Part shown: positions 1 to 5,996 of the stretch, piece by piece
Layout: each line of letters begins with the position of its first letter
How positions within the stretch are numbered: position 1 is the first letter of the stretch
Origin: Fibrobacter sp. UBA1765
GTDB taxonomy: Bacteria; Fibrobacterota; Fibrobacteria; Fibrobacterales; Fibrobacteraceae
DNA length: 14,950 nucleotides
Direction: 5' to 3'
Assembly: GCA_002314675.1 (NCBI GenBank)
Contig: DCGZ01000165.1
Coordinates: 1,571-16,520, forward strand
Made by a program: the position numbers and the translations under genes
The notes under the pieces: model-generated
What the model was told of the DNA's origin: nothing
Databases searched by the model: none
What the model saw: only the letters and a program-made list of their open reading frames with translations

Positions 1-126
1 AAATTTTTTGACCCATGGGAAGAAACTTTCGCCGCGTCATATCAAGGCCCGGTTTTTCAGAACAATTACGATGGAGTAGGATCACGTTGGGTTGTGTCAG
101 GGGAGCCAGCTTATGAAGCTCAATAA
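1..126 (+). CDS. C-terminal end of an unidentified protein (5' end outside window)
   Basis: An open frame enters from the left edge and ends at TAA 124-126, giving 41 residues that begin KFFDPWEETF and end SGEPAYEAQ. I do not recognise the family. The frame is supported by its relation to the next gene: that gene's ATG (113) lies inside this one and overlaps it by 14 bases, with a Shine-Dalgarno sequence inside the coding region, as in translationally coupled pairs. Because a small lipoprotein follows immediately, this could be the tip of a secreted toxin with its immunity gene, but that is inference from layout only. The rest of the gene would be needed to name it. Confidence 0.55.
   Translation, partial: KFFDPWEETFAASYQGPVFQNNYDGVGSRWVVSGEPAYEAQ
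99..105 (+). promoter_or_regulatory. Ribosome binding site fixing the start at 113
   Basis: AGGGGAG lies 7 bases before the ATG at 113. It makes 113 a convincing start although the reading frame from that ATG closes after 27 codons. It is the main reason to treat the downstream lipoprotein as frameshifted rather than as starting further in. Confidence 0.6.
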
Positions 127-557
127 CAGTTTGCAACAGATGTCTCGTTTCATTACGTTGCTTTATTGCATTAAGTATCTTTGGTATTTCCGCCTGTTCT
201 TCAGGAAATGATTCTGAAGATTTACTCGAATTACAGAGCGTATCAGGTTGTATTTCCGATGCAGAGAGTCTTTTTTCTTACGAAAATGGTGCTGCAATCG
301 TTTCCAAAAATGAACAAAAAGAGTTTGTTCTGGAATTTCCCGCTATGTGGTATCCTAGGGAATCGGTAAAAGAACTTGAATATGAGTTTTCACAAGACAC
401 TTTATATGTGCATTTATACAAAAAGATGCAAGTGACTCCCGGAACCAATTGTGTAGTTATGGTTAAAGCGAAGATCAATGGAGACTTAAATGTAAAGTAC
501 ATAAGCGTGAACGCCATGCCATACGAATTGCAATATTATAACGGTTTAAAAATTTGA
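113..557 (+). pseudogene. Small lipoprotein, frame broken inside the signal peptide
   Basis: The ATG at 113 has a good ribosome binding site and begins MKLNNSLQQMSRFITLL, a normal charged and hydrophobic signal-peptide start, then runs out of frame to a stop. The frame one base later continues IALSIFGISAC followed by SSGNDSEDLL and stays open to TGA 555-557, but it has no ATG, GTG or TTG start. Removing one T from the TTT at 162-164 joins the two into a lipoprotein of about 147 residues with lipobox GISAC. The mature part is mostly polar beta-type sequence, for example TLYVHLYKKM, and I do not recognise it. By position, right after a protein end that it overlaps, it could be an immunity lipoprotein. 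The frameshift could be real decay, a phase-variable state or a sequencing error. Confidence 0.6.
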
Positions 558-586
558 GACAGAAAAAAAATTGATTCCTTAAGTGA

Positions 587-949
587 AAAACAAAAGCTGA
601 ATTTGGACCTGTTAATTTTTTAATAGAGGGCTTTACCAAACCAGGAGGTCTGAAATCTACAAAGCCCATTTATACCGAAAATGAAAATACGATATTCCAT
701 TCACATCCAAGTTTGTCACCGTTATCCTTAAACGTGAAAGAAGATTTTTACAATCCCAAAAACAAGATTATGGGTGGCGATCTTGGACATGTAACATCGC
801 TGAACAAAAACGCATTTGCTATAAACAAGAATGGGGATATTTTTTATTCGAATCCTAGACTTGCGAATGTTTGTCTGTACAATCTCAAAGGTTGTCTCCC
901 CGACGATGGGCAGGTTTACCTGGGCAATATTCAGGATTTTATCAAATGA
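587..949 (+). pseudogene. Orphan C-terminal fragment, possibly JAB/DUF4329-like toxin tip
   Basis: This frame is open from the stop at 584-586 to TGA 947-949, about 120 codons, and has no plausible start near its 5' end. Its only internal starts are non-ATG or late. The protein contains EFGPVNFLIEGF, then IFHSHPSLSP, then MGGDLGHV, then FAINKNGDIFYSNP. The H-x-H-P followed by a Gly-Gly-Asp and by a G-D-I-F-Y strand recalls the JAB-like/DUF4329 domain at the C-terminus of Rhs-type polymorphic toxins; the spacing is longer than in the textbook JAB motif, so the match is tentative. Just upstream, 558-593 in another frame reads DRKKIDSLSEKQ and would join smoothly if one A were added to the AAAA at 592-595. 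The stop overlaps the ATG at 946 (ATGA), the usual coupling of toxin and immunity genes. Confidence 0.45.
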
Positions 950-955
950 AATTTT

Positions 956-1444
956 TTGTTGTCGTTTAGCATTATGGCATGCTTATCAGGCTGTACTGCA
1001 GAGCAAGCGCATGAAAAGTCAGTCTGTGAACAATTTCTGTCAACTCATACAGACTTTGTGGAAAACATTCGCCATGTGGAGTGTCTTGAAGGCAACCATC
1101 TCTATTTCGAGTTGCTCCCTAACAAGGGATCAATATTCTTCGCAACAATTCAGGGCGATTCTATAAAGCTAGACTCCGTGTGGGGTTATGACAACCGTGT
1201 GTTCGGCAAAACCTTGGATTACAACAGCTGGAGAAATGAAACCCAACCAAAGTCCTTGCCAGCATTCTTCAACAGAGAACAAATAAAAAGTGATAGTTCA
1301 CGATACGGAGTTCGACTCTATTCCGAATTCAGACAATTTATCATGACCGCCGATGGACTGGACAAAAACAAGTTTGACGAAAAACCTTTTGTCAAAGTCA
1401 AGCCCGATTTGCTCTTGCCATGGCAAGAGCAAATACTGCGCTAA
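956..1444 (+). CDS. Small lipoprotein, probable immunity-type partner (start disrupted)
   Basis: As the frame stands, the gene can start at TTG 956 or 959 and encodes about 162 residues with lipobox LSGC near residue 13. The natural start is more likely the ATG at 946, which overlaps the previous stop as ATGA. From that ATG the frame reads MKFFVVV and stops. Deleting one T from the T6 run at 952-957 would give MKFLLSFSIMACLSGC, a textbook lipoprotein signal. The mature part is soluble, with two early Cys (CEQF, VECL) and many aromatic residues; I do not recognise the family. The 3' end overlaps the convergent membrane-protein gene by about 47 bases. Position after an orphan JAB-like fragment suggests an immunity protein, by inference only. 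Confidence 0.6.
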   Translation: MLSFSIMACLSGCTAEQAHEKSVCEQFLSTHTDFVENIRHVECLEGNHLYFELLPNKGSIFFATIQGDSIKLDSVWGYDNRVFGKTLDYNSWRNETQPKSLPAFFNREQIKSDSSRYGVRLYSEFRQFIMTADGLDKNKFDEKPFVKVKPDLLLPWQEQILR

Positions 1445-2099
1445 GCAAGAAATTGCAGGGAATGAAAATAGCATCCAGTGTGGAAAAATTTCCGTACAAT
1501 AGTTTTTCTACCACAATGACAGCCGTTGGCAAATAAAAGAGTTTTGAGCATTTAAAAAGCAAAGCAATTGGACCGGCAACCATCATGAACCTAGCAAAGG
1601 TCAATGCCATTGTGACGTTCGCATTGCTGCCAAGGGACACCCAAAATCCTATTATGACAAGAATTACAGTATTTGACACAAAGTAAACGATTTGTGTTTT
1701 TTTGCTGAATTTTCTTTTATCGTAAAACTTCAGGACTAGTGCAATCGCCGCAATTGTTATAATCGGTAGAAGCAACAGTTCCACATTGAAATCAAACCAG
1801 CACGCAATTATGACTATTATAGTCAAGGGAAACACGTCGTATCTGCATAAACAAAATAGTTTTTTGAAGAAACCTTCATTTGTCTGATTAAATTTGACGG
1901 TGCGCTTACATATAAATTGCCAAGGAAGTCGAATAAAAAGTAAAAAGCATAACAAAGAACCCGTCGTTAGAACGATAGACATAAATATGTCAGCCGATTC
2001 ACACGCTCTGTTCAATCTGTTCATTAACAAAGCGCAGTATGCAGTTGCAAAAGTTGCAATGCCAACTCGTGATGCGAATAGTTCAGTGTCTTTGTTCAT
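1398..2099 (-). CDS. Polytopic membrane protein of unknown function
   Basis: The gene encodes 233 residues with about seven hydrophobic segments, among them IFMSIVLTTGSLLCFLLFI near residue 40, PLTIIVIIACWF near 95, LLLLPIITIAAIALVL near 112 and a C-terminal PCNFLLSAVFALAMARA. There is no signal peptide and no motif I can name. It is the last gene of the - strand operon; its ATG lies 6 bases after the end of the broken gene 2392-2106. No strong Shine-Dalgarno precedes it, so coupling to the upstream gene is likely. An integral membrane immunity or accessory protein for the operon is possible, but nothing in the sequence itself shows this. Confidence 0.7.
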   Translation of the reverse strand: MNKDTELFASRVGIATFATAYCALLMNRLNRACESADIFMSIVLTTGSLLCFLLFIRLPWQFICKRTVKFNQTNEGFFKKLFCLCRYDVFPLTIIVIIACWFDFNVELLLLPIITIAAIALVLKFYDKRKFSKKTQIVYFVSNTVILVIIGFWVSLGSNANVTMALTFARFMMVAGPIALLFKCSKLFYLPTAVIVVEKLLYGNFSTLDAIFIPCNFLLSAVFALAMARANRA

Positions 2100-2105
2100 A
2101 GTTAT

Positions 2106-2392
2106 TCAGAGAATAGAGACGGACATAGGTTGTATGTTGATATAAGTAATGCTCGAAGAAAATTGGAGCTGTCGGTTAAAGTCAGCCTCATTCCATTTTT
2201 GGTGCAAACCAGCCCATTCTCTCCAAAACAAAATTGACTAGGATTTCTTTTGAATCTATTCCGTAATCGATTTGATAACCATGACACAAATCAAGAACGA
2301 TCGACAACAGTTTCTCATCCCAGTTCATTGAAGAAAAATCTTTTTCGGTTACAACAGGAGCAGGGATGCCACTTATAGCTAATTTCCGCCAT
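2106..2392 (-). pseudogene. Small gene broken by two frameshifts
   Basis: Three overlapping frames make one sensible protein. It starts at ATG 2392, three bases after the Fic stop, reading MAEISYKW. It continues in a second frame with GIPAPVVTEKDF, MNWDEKLLSIVLDLCHGYQ and VNFVLERMGWFAPKME to TGA at 2190-2188. A third frame then reads NEADFNRQLQFSSSITYINI to TGA at 2108-2106. The middle segment alone can be read from ATG 2328 as 46 residues. The summed product would be about 94 residues, soluble, family not recognised. Spacing to both neighbours (3 and 6 bases) fits an operon gene of exactly this extent, which supports one gene with two indels rather than chance open frames. The first joint is less certain than the second. 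Confidence 0.45.
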
Positions 2393-2395
2393 AAA

Positions 2396-3466
2396 TTACC
2401 GGCGCATTAATTCCAAAAGCTCCATAAAATAGTAAAGCCTGTTGCGTTTTCGATCATTGCCATACAGTATTTGATTTCTTTCCAACGTATCGAGATAGCG
2501 ATTCGCCTGTATGCTCGATATGTTTAGGTGTTCAGCCAAATAGCGCGATGTCAAGACAGGCTGTTTAAAAAGAATGCCCATAATTCCATCAAACTTCGGG
2601 CTGTTCACGCATTTCGACACCGACATCTTCGTCTTTTCGTAGAGTTCGTTGAGAGCGTCAATATACTCAATATGTTTCTTGGCCTGCACAATAATTTTTC
2701 TCAAGAAGAAAGCTATCCATTCAGAAAGATCGCCCTTACGGGAGCTGTCCAATTTTCGATAGTAAATCAGTTTGTCTTGGTTAATGGCTTCGCTTAAATA
2801 AAAATACGGACTAGCGATGAGTTTAGCCTTATACATGTACAGGCTCACAAGAGCTCGGCCCACTCGACCATTGCCGTCATCAAACGGATGAATTGATTCA
2901 AATTGAGAATGGATAATCGCCGACTTTATCAAAGGATGAGTTCCATCGGTATCATGATTCATATAGTGGACCAGGTCGTCCATATATTTTTTTGTTTCCG
3001 TGAAAGCCGGAGGTTCAAAAACAATCTTTTTCAGGGAGTTCGCTATAAAATTATTTTTTTGTTTATACCTTCCGATAACAACCTGTTTGCGAGAATCAAA
3101 AACATCAGTCAACATCCAAAAATGCATTTTCTGGATAAATTCATTCGAGAACTGGTCAACCTTCAGATATTCCTCACCGCGCTTAAGCGTGGTCACATGG
3201 TTACGATACTCAATGAACTTTTTCAATCCAGACGGTTCTGTATTCAGTTCATCTTCCAGGACATCGGTAATTGTCGTCTGGGTTCCCTCGATATCCATAG
3301 AGGCAATAGCCTCACGGGAATGGAGCATGGGCATAAGGACGCTATTGAACTTATAGCCGGTGATTTTAGCTTCCAGAACGCCTAGGTACTTGGAGGCATC
3401 GATCAGTTCGCTCAAAAATTCGCCGATGTTGAAGTTGTTTTTATTTTCACTAAGGTATTTTAGCAT
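2396..3466 (-). CDS. Fic-family protein AMP-transferase, class II
   Basis: The 356-residue protein carries the Fic core motif HPFDDGNGRVGR at residues 193-204. His193 is the catalytic base, and the GNGR loop binds the nucleotide phosphates in this family, which transfers AMP from ATP to Ser, Thr or Tyr of target proteins. An N-terminal inhibitory motif SMDIEG (residues 56-61) fits the (S/T)xxxE(G/N) helix, placing it in the class with the auto-inhibitory helix on the same chain. Residues 291-345 (VLTSRYLAEHLNISSIQANRYLDTLE) look like a winged-helix DNA- or partner-binding domain, as in many Fic_N plus Fic proteins. It is the third gene of the - strand operon, three bases after its upstream neighbour and with no strong ribosome site, so it is probably translationally coupled. 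All key residues are present. The target is unknown. Confidence 0.93.
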   Translation of the reverse strand: MLKYLSENKNNFNIGEFLSELIDASKYLGVLEAKITGYKFNSVLMPMLHSREAIASMDIEGTQTTITDVLEDELNTEPSGLKKFIEYRNHVTTLKRGEEYLKVDQFSNEFIQKMHFWMLTDVFDSRKQVVIGRYKQKNNFIANSLKKIVFEPPAFTETKKYMDDLVHYMNHDTDGTHPLIKSAIIHSQFESIHPFDDGNGRVGRALVSLYMYKAKLIASPYFYLSEAINQDKLIYYRKLDSSRKGDLSEWIAFFLRKIIVQAKKHIEYIDALNELYEKTKMSVSKCVNSPKFDGIMGILFKQPVLTSRYLAEHLNISSIQANRYLDTLERNQILYGNDRKRNRLYYFMELLELMRR

Positions 3467-3469
3467 ATG

Positions 3470-4063
3470 TTACTCAGACATTTTGTAGTAGCATCTCCAA
3501 TAATTGACTCTTGAAATTCCACATCCGCCCACACCCCATCTCCCAGTCTTTAGGTCGCGTCGCCAACCATGTGCCGTGGAGCATGGAGTTGCCGTATGTG
3601 AACTGTCGTCTTTGACAACAACAACATCCCCCATAGGAAAATTCTTTCCTGATAGGACATCTTTCCTAAGTTTGGCGAAATTCTTATTACCCACAAAATG
3701 TATGGGTCCAAAAGCGTCTTCTACAAAACTACATCCTTTTTTCTCCATATTTTCTAAATCAGGGCAAGCTTCTTTTGGGGCTTCATCTTCAGGATATTCG
3801 CAACCGTAATAATAATGTTCCTTGCTTTGATCGCAGATTGCATTTGGGGACTTGTATCTTGAATTTTCAGCAAGTAGAATATAGCATTCGCCGTTGTCTC
3901 TGCATTGTTTTCTAGCCAAATAAACCTGACCGTCTCGCGGATCCTTGAACTTTACCCAACATTCATCATGTTCCGCAGTCCCTGAAATACAGGGAAAGTC
4001 CCCTGCCGTTACGGCAAAAGACATCCCGGCAATTAACACCAGTAGCATGGCTATTTTTTTCAT
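3470..4063 (-). CDS. Exported Cys-rich protein with a FISUMP-like segment
   Basis: The 197-residue protein starts MKKIAMLLVLIAGMSFAVTA, a clear Sec signal peptide with likely cleavage after residue 20. The mature part has eleven Cys (25, 35, 54, 60, 77, 88, 100, 111, 161, 181 and 191), suggesting disulfides in an oxidising compartment. Residues 38-50 (KFKDPRDGQVYLA) and the following LLAENSRYK and EACP resemble the beginning of the Fibrobacter succinogenes major paralogous domain (DxRDGxxY, then MAENLxY, then ACP), but the rest diverges. Its ATG overlaps the stop of the upstream HExxH gene as ATGA, so the pair is coupled. That arrangement, with a cytoplasmic-looking putative enzyme followed by an exported small protein, fits effector and immunity, but this is inference. 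It could equally be a surface protein. Confidence 0.75.
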   Translation of the reverse strand: MKKIAMLLVLIAGMSFAVTAGDFPCISGTAEHDECWVKFKDPRDGQVYLARKQCRDNGECYILLAENSRYKSPNAICDQSKEHYYYGCEYPEDEAPKEACPDLENMEKKGCSFVEDAFGPIHFVGNKNFAKLRKDVLSGKNFPMGDVVVVKDDSSHTATPCSTAHGWRRDLKTGRWGVGGCGISRVNYWRCYYKMSE

Positions 4064-4980
4064 TGGTTCATTATCCCCGGCAGGTACTTGTCGTACAGCT
4101 GCTTGAGTAGTGGAATGTTGTTGTAGCAGTGCTGACCAAGGGTATCCTCGTTCTCCATGAAATCGAGACGATTTCTTAGATTTTCCAAAACGACAGGCAG
4201 ACCTTTCAGTAAGTCCGATTTAAGTAGATTGCCCAGTTTCAGTTTCAAGTCAGCCTTGGTCACATCCTTCCCACGGACAACACGCCTCGCCCAATCCTGT
4301 TTTCTGAATTCATTCAGGGCATAGATGTACATCAAGTTCTGCAAAGCCGGCAACTCCACCACATGCTTGTATTCGTGGGTCGCAACCCCAAGATCCGGGA
4401 TTCTGGACGCATCAAGGTGCATTGTAAAGTCTGTTAACGGATTTGTAGTCATGGGAATGTCTTTTTCGTAGATAAAGTTATCTACAATATAGTCAACAAT
4501 GTCATCAACGACGCCCAAATTTTTCTCGCGTTCGGTCCAGTTCCAGGCGTCTGTTCCATTGAATTTTTCAGATTCGTACGCGGTCGTGTACTTGACCTTC
4601 GGGCGCACATACTGGATACCGTACGGCGTAAATATGGACTGGAACTGCTCCTCCACATCTTCTGGCGTGACAGGACAGTCGGAACGGTCCAGGAACTCCG
4701 GCGTGTAAAGAGCGTCGTACTCGTCATACTGATACGACTTCGTATTTCGTTCGTAAGGTTCCATAAATTCGTTGCAAGGAACTCCATCGTTCTCTGCCGA
4801 GACCTGATTGCAAACAGCATTACGCAACATCCAGTAAGTCGGCGAACTCCGTTTAAATTCCTCGGGGTCTCTCACCGGAAACGGCTGTACTCGCGTATTA
4901 TCCGGGCATGCCGGTCGGCCAAGTCCAGCCAACATACCCGGCGTGAATGATTCTTTTCCAGAAAAATGTTCTTTCGGCAT
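4060..4980 (-). CDS. Putative zinc metallopeptidase-like protein (HExxH)
   Basis: I take ATG 4980 as the start because AGGAGG lies four bases before it; an in-frame ATG 48 bases upstream has no such site. The product is 306 residues beginning MPKEHFSGKE, with no signal peptide or membrane segment. Residues 201-206 read THEYKH, an HExxH zinc-binding signature in a predicted helix, and Glu224 in LNEF lies 17 residues after the second His, close to the spacing of a gluzincin third ligand. The N-terminal half is rich in Tyr, Pro and acidic residues and is not one I recognise. It is the first gene of the - strand operon and overlaps the next gene by four bases. A secreted proteolytic effector is plausible, but HExxH alone can occur by chance. 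Confidence 0.7.
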   Translation of the reverse strand: MPKEHFSGKESFTPGMLAGLGRPACPDNTRVQPFPVRDPEEFKRSSPTYWMLRNAVCNQVSAENDGVPCNEFMEPYERNTKSYQYDEYDALYTPEFLDRSDCPVTPEDVEEQFQSIFTPYGIQYVRPKVKYTTAYESEKFNGTDAWNWTEREKNLGVVDDIVDYIVDNFIYEKDIPMTTNPLTDFTMHLDASRIPDLGVATHEYKHVVELPALQNLMYIYALNEFRKQDWARRVVRGKDVTKADLKLKLGNLLKSDLLKGLPVVLENLRNRLDFMENEDTLGQHCYNNIPLLKQLYDKYLPGIMNQ

Positions 4981-4984
4981 AAAG

Positions 4985-4990
4985 CCTCCT
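4985..4990 (-). promoter_or_regulatory. Strong ribosome binding site for the HExxH gene
   Basis: AGGAGG is followed four bases later by ATG 4980. It decides the start against the upstream in-frame ATG at 5028. A small perfect hairpin, CCTGC with loop TTT and GCAGG (5006-4994), sits just before it on the transcript. Confidence 0.75.
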
Positions 4991-5027
4991 TTCCCTGCAA
5001 AGCAGGAATGTTTTGAAATTAACATCA

Positions 5028-5080
5028 CTGGATTTTGCTATCTTCACCTGTGCTTACCTCGTTCGGATAGCAATACCCAG
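5028..5080. other. Long imperfect hairpin in leader / possible small RNA
   Basis: Bases 5028-5042 and 5066-5080 pair as a 15-position stem around a 23-base loop. Read on the - strand, the arms are CTGGGTATTGCTATC and GATAGCAAAATCCAG, with one G-U wobble and one A-A mismatch. On the + strand the wobble becomes an A-C mismatch, so folding is slightly better as - strand RNA, where it would be in the 5' leader of the HExxH operon. On the + strand it stands directly before an intrinsic terminator, the layout of a short regulatory RNA. I cannot match it to a known riboswitch or RNA family. Confidence 0.45.
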
Positions 5081-5092
5081 CGAGAACATGTG

Positions 5093-5126
5093 CCGAAGGT
5101 CTGTTCCAGCAGACCTTCGGCTTTTT
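5093..5126 (+). terminator. Intrinsic terminator
   Basis: CCGAAGGTCTG (5093-5103) pairs perfectly with CAGACCTTCGG (5110-5120) over a six-base loop, followed by CTTTTT. The T tract is on the + strand, so it would stop + strand transcripts, yet there is no + strand protein gene upstream to terminate. Either it ends a short RNA covering 5028-5120 or it shields the - strand operon from antisense transcription. The same stem would also form in the leader of the - strand operon. Confidence 0.8.
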
Positions 5127-5138
5127 CGTTCTACATTA

Positions 5139-5166
5139 AATATAGATTCTTTTTAACAAAAATCAA
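5139..5166 (-). promoter_or_regulatory. Candidate promoter of the - strand operon
   Basis: On the - strand TTGATT (5166-5161) is followed after 16 bases by TATATT (5144-5139), a fair sigma-70-type pair in an A/T-rich stretch. A transcript starting near 5132 would carry a leader of about 150 bases containing both long hairpins before the AGGAGG at 4990-4985. No better pair is visible nearer the gene. Confidence 0.4.
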
Positions 5167-5330
5167 TCATATAGACACTATTTTTTCAAAAAAGCGAAAC
5201 TTAACTCAACTAAACTGTCAAAGTTCTTATATCACAAGCCTCAGCAACTACTACACTTTTGAGCAACTTGCAAATGTTTTTTTTATTTACATTTACTTTT
5301 AAATCAAACATTCCAAGGTCCAATCCTTAC

Positions 5331-5933
5331 ATGAAGCTCAAATTTCTATCAATCCTTTTTGTCGCATCCACATTTTTCATCGGCTGCGACAACAACACAC
5401 TATTTGAAACAGAGTATAAGTACGCATTTTTCTGCGAACAAGCCGGAAACGGGCAATTGCAATGCAAAGAAACTGCCAATCCCGATATCCGCTACACCCA
5501 TGACGAACAACAATCAATGTTGTTGCAAATGGATATTCAACAAAAAAATCTTGCACAGGTTGGGCGACTGAAAGAGGGATTCGCTCTAGTCTTCGCCCAT
5601 TTTGCCTTAGGAGCACCCATTACGGTAAGAATCTCCGAAACATCAGGGATTCCCCTGCTTGGCGGATGGCAGCACCTATTCGTACGCAGCGCAATGGGTG
5701 ATTTTTCCGAAACGGTTTCTGACACAAGGGATTTGGGAGACGCCACTTCTTATGTCATAAGAAAAAAAATTGAGGGCATTACGTTCAACTACGCAATGAT
5801 GGTCCCCAAGAATAAATCAAAGAACAACTATCTGATATTCTTAATGGAAAATGCAGATGCCATAATCGTCTATGGAAACAACAGTGACGCGGGAGAAAGG
5901 GCCATAGAATATTTGAACAGCAAGCTTAAGTAA
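5331..5933 (+). CDS. Lipoprotein of unknown function
   Basis: The open frame extends upstream to 5259, but ATG 5331 gives MKLKFLSILFVASTFFIGCDNN, a standard lipoprotein signal with lipobox FIGC and lipidated Cys19, so I start there. The product is 200 residues. The mature protein has two further Cys (35 and 45), long polar stretches and a segment GFALVFAHFALGAPITVRIS followed by GIPLLGGW, which suggests a globular alpha/beta domain; I do not recognise it. It probably sits in the periplasm or outer membrane. The gap to the next gene is 63 bases without a terminator, so co-transcription with the J-domain gene is possible. Confidence 0.75.
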   Translation: MKLKFLSILFVASTFFIGCDNNTLFETEYKYAFFCEQAGNGQLQCKETANPDIRYTHDEQQSMLLQMDIQQKNLAQVGRLKEGFALVFAHFALGAPITVRISETSGIPLLGGWQHLFVRSAMGDFSETVSDTRDLGDATSYVIRKKIEGITFNYAMMVPKNKSKNNYLIFLMENADAIIVYGNNSDAGERAIEYLNSKLK

Positions 5934-5996
5934 AAAGTTCTATTAAAATTTTTCAGATTCATTTTCATTCAATCTAAAATGGAGATTACATAGATT

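Noticed and set aside
831..1166. + strand frame of 111 codons spanning the junction of the JAB-like fragment and the lipoprotein
   Set aside because: Crosses two better-supported frames and reads as unstructured out-of-frame translation.
2903..3385. Long + strand open frame of 160 codons opposite the Fic gene
   Set aside because: It lies wholly antisense to a gene with an intact Fic motif, and its translation has no family features or ribosome site.
5041..5126. tRNA or known riboswitch in the hairpin region
   Set aside because: GTTCGGAT resembles a T-loop, but there is no cloverleaf or acceptor stem, and I could match no riboswitch core.
5259..5330. Upstream extension of the lipoprotein gene to 5259
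   Set aside because: It would place a non-signal segment before a perfect lipoprotein signal peptide that starts at 5331.
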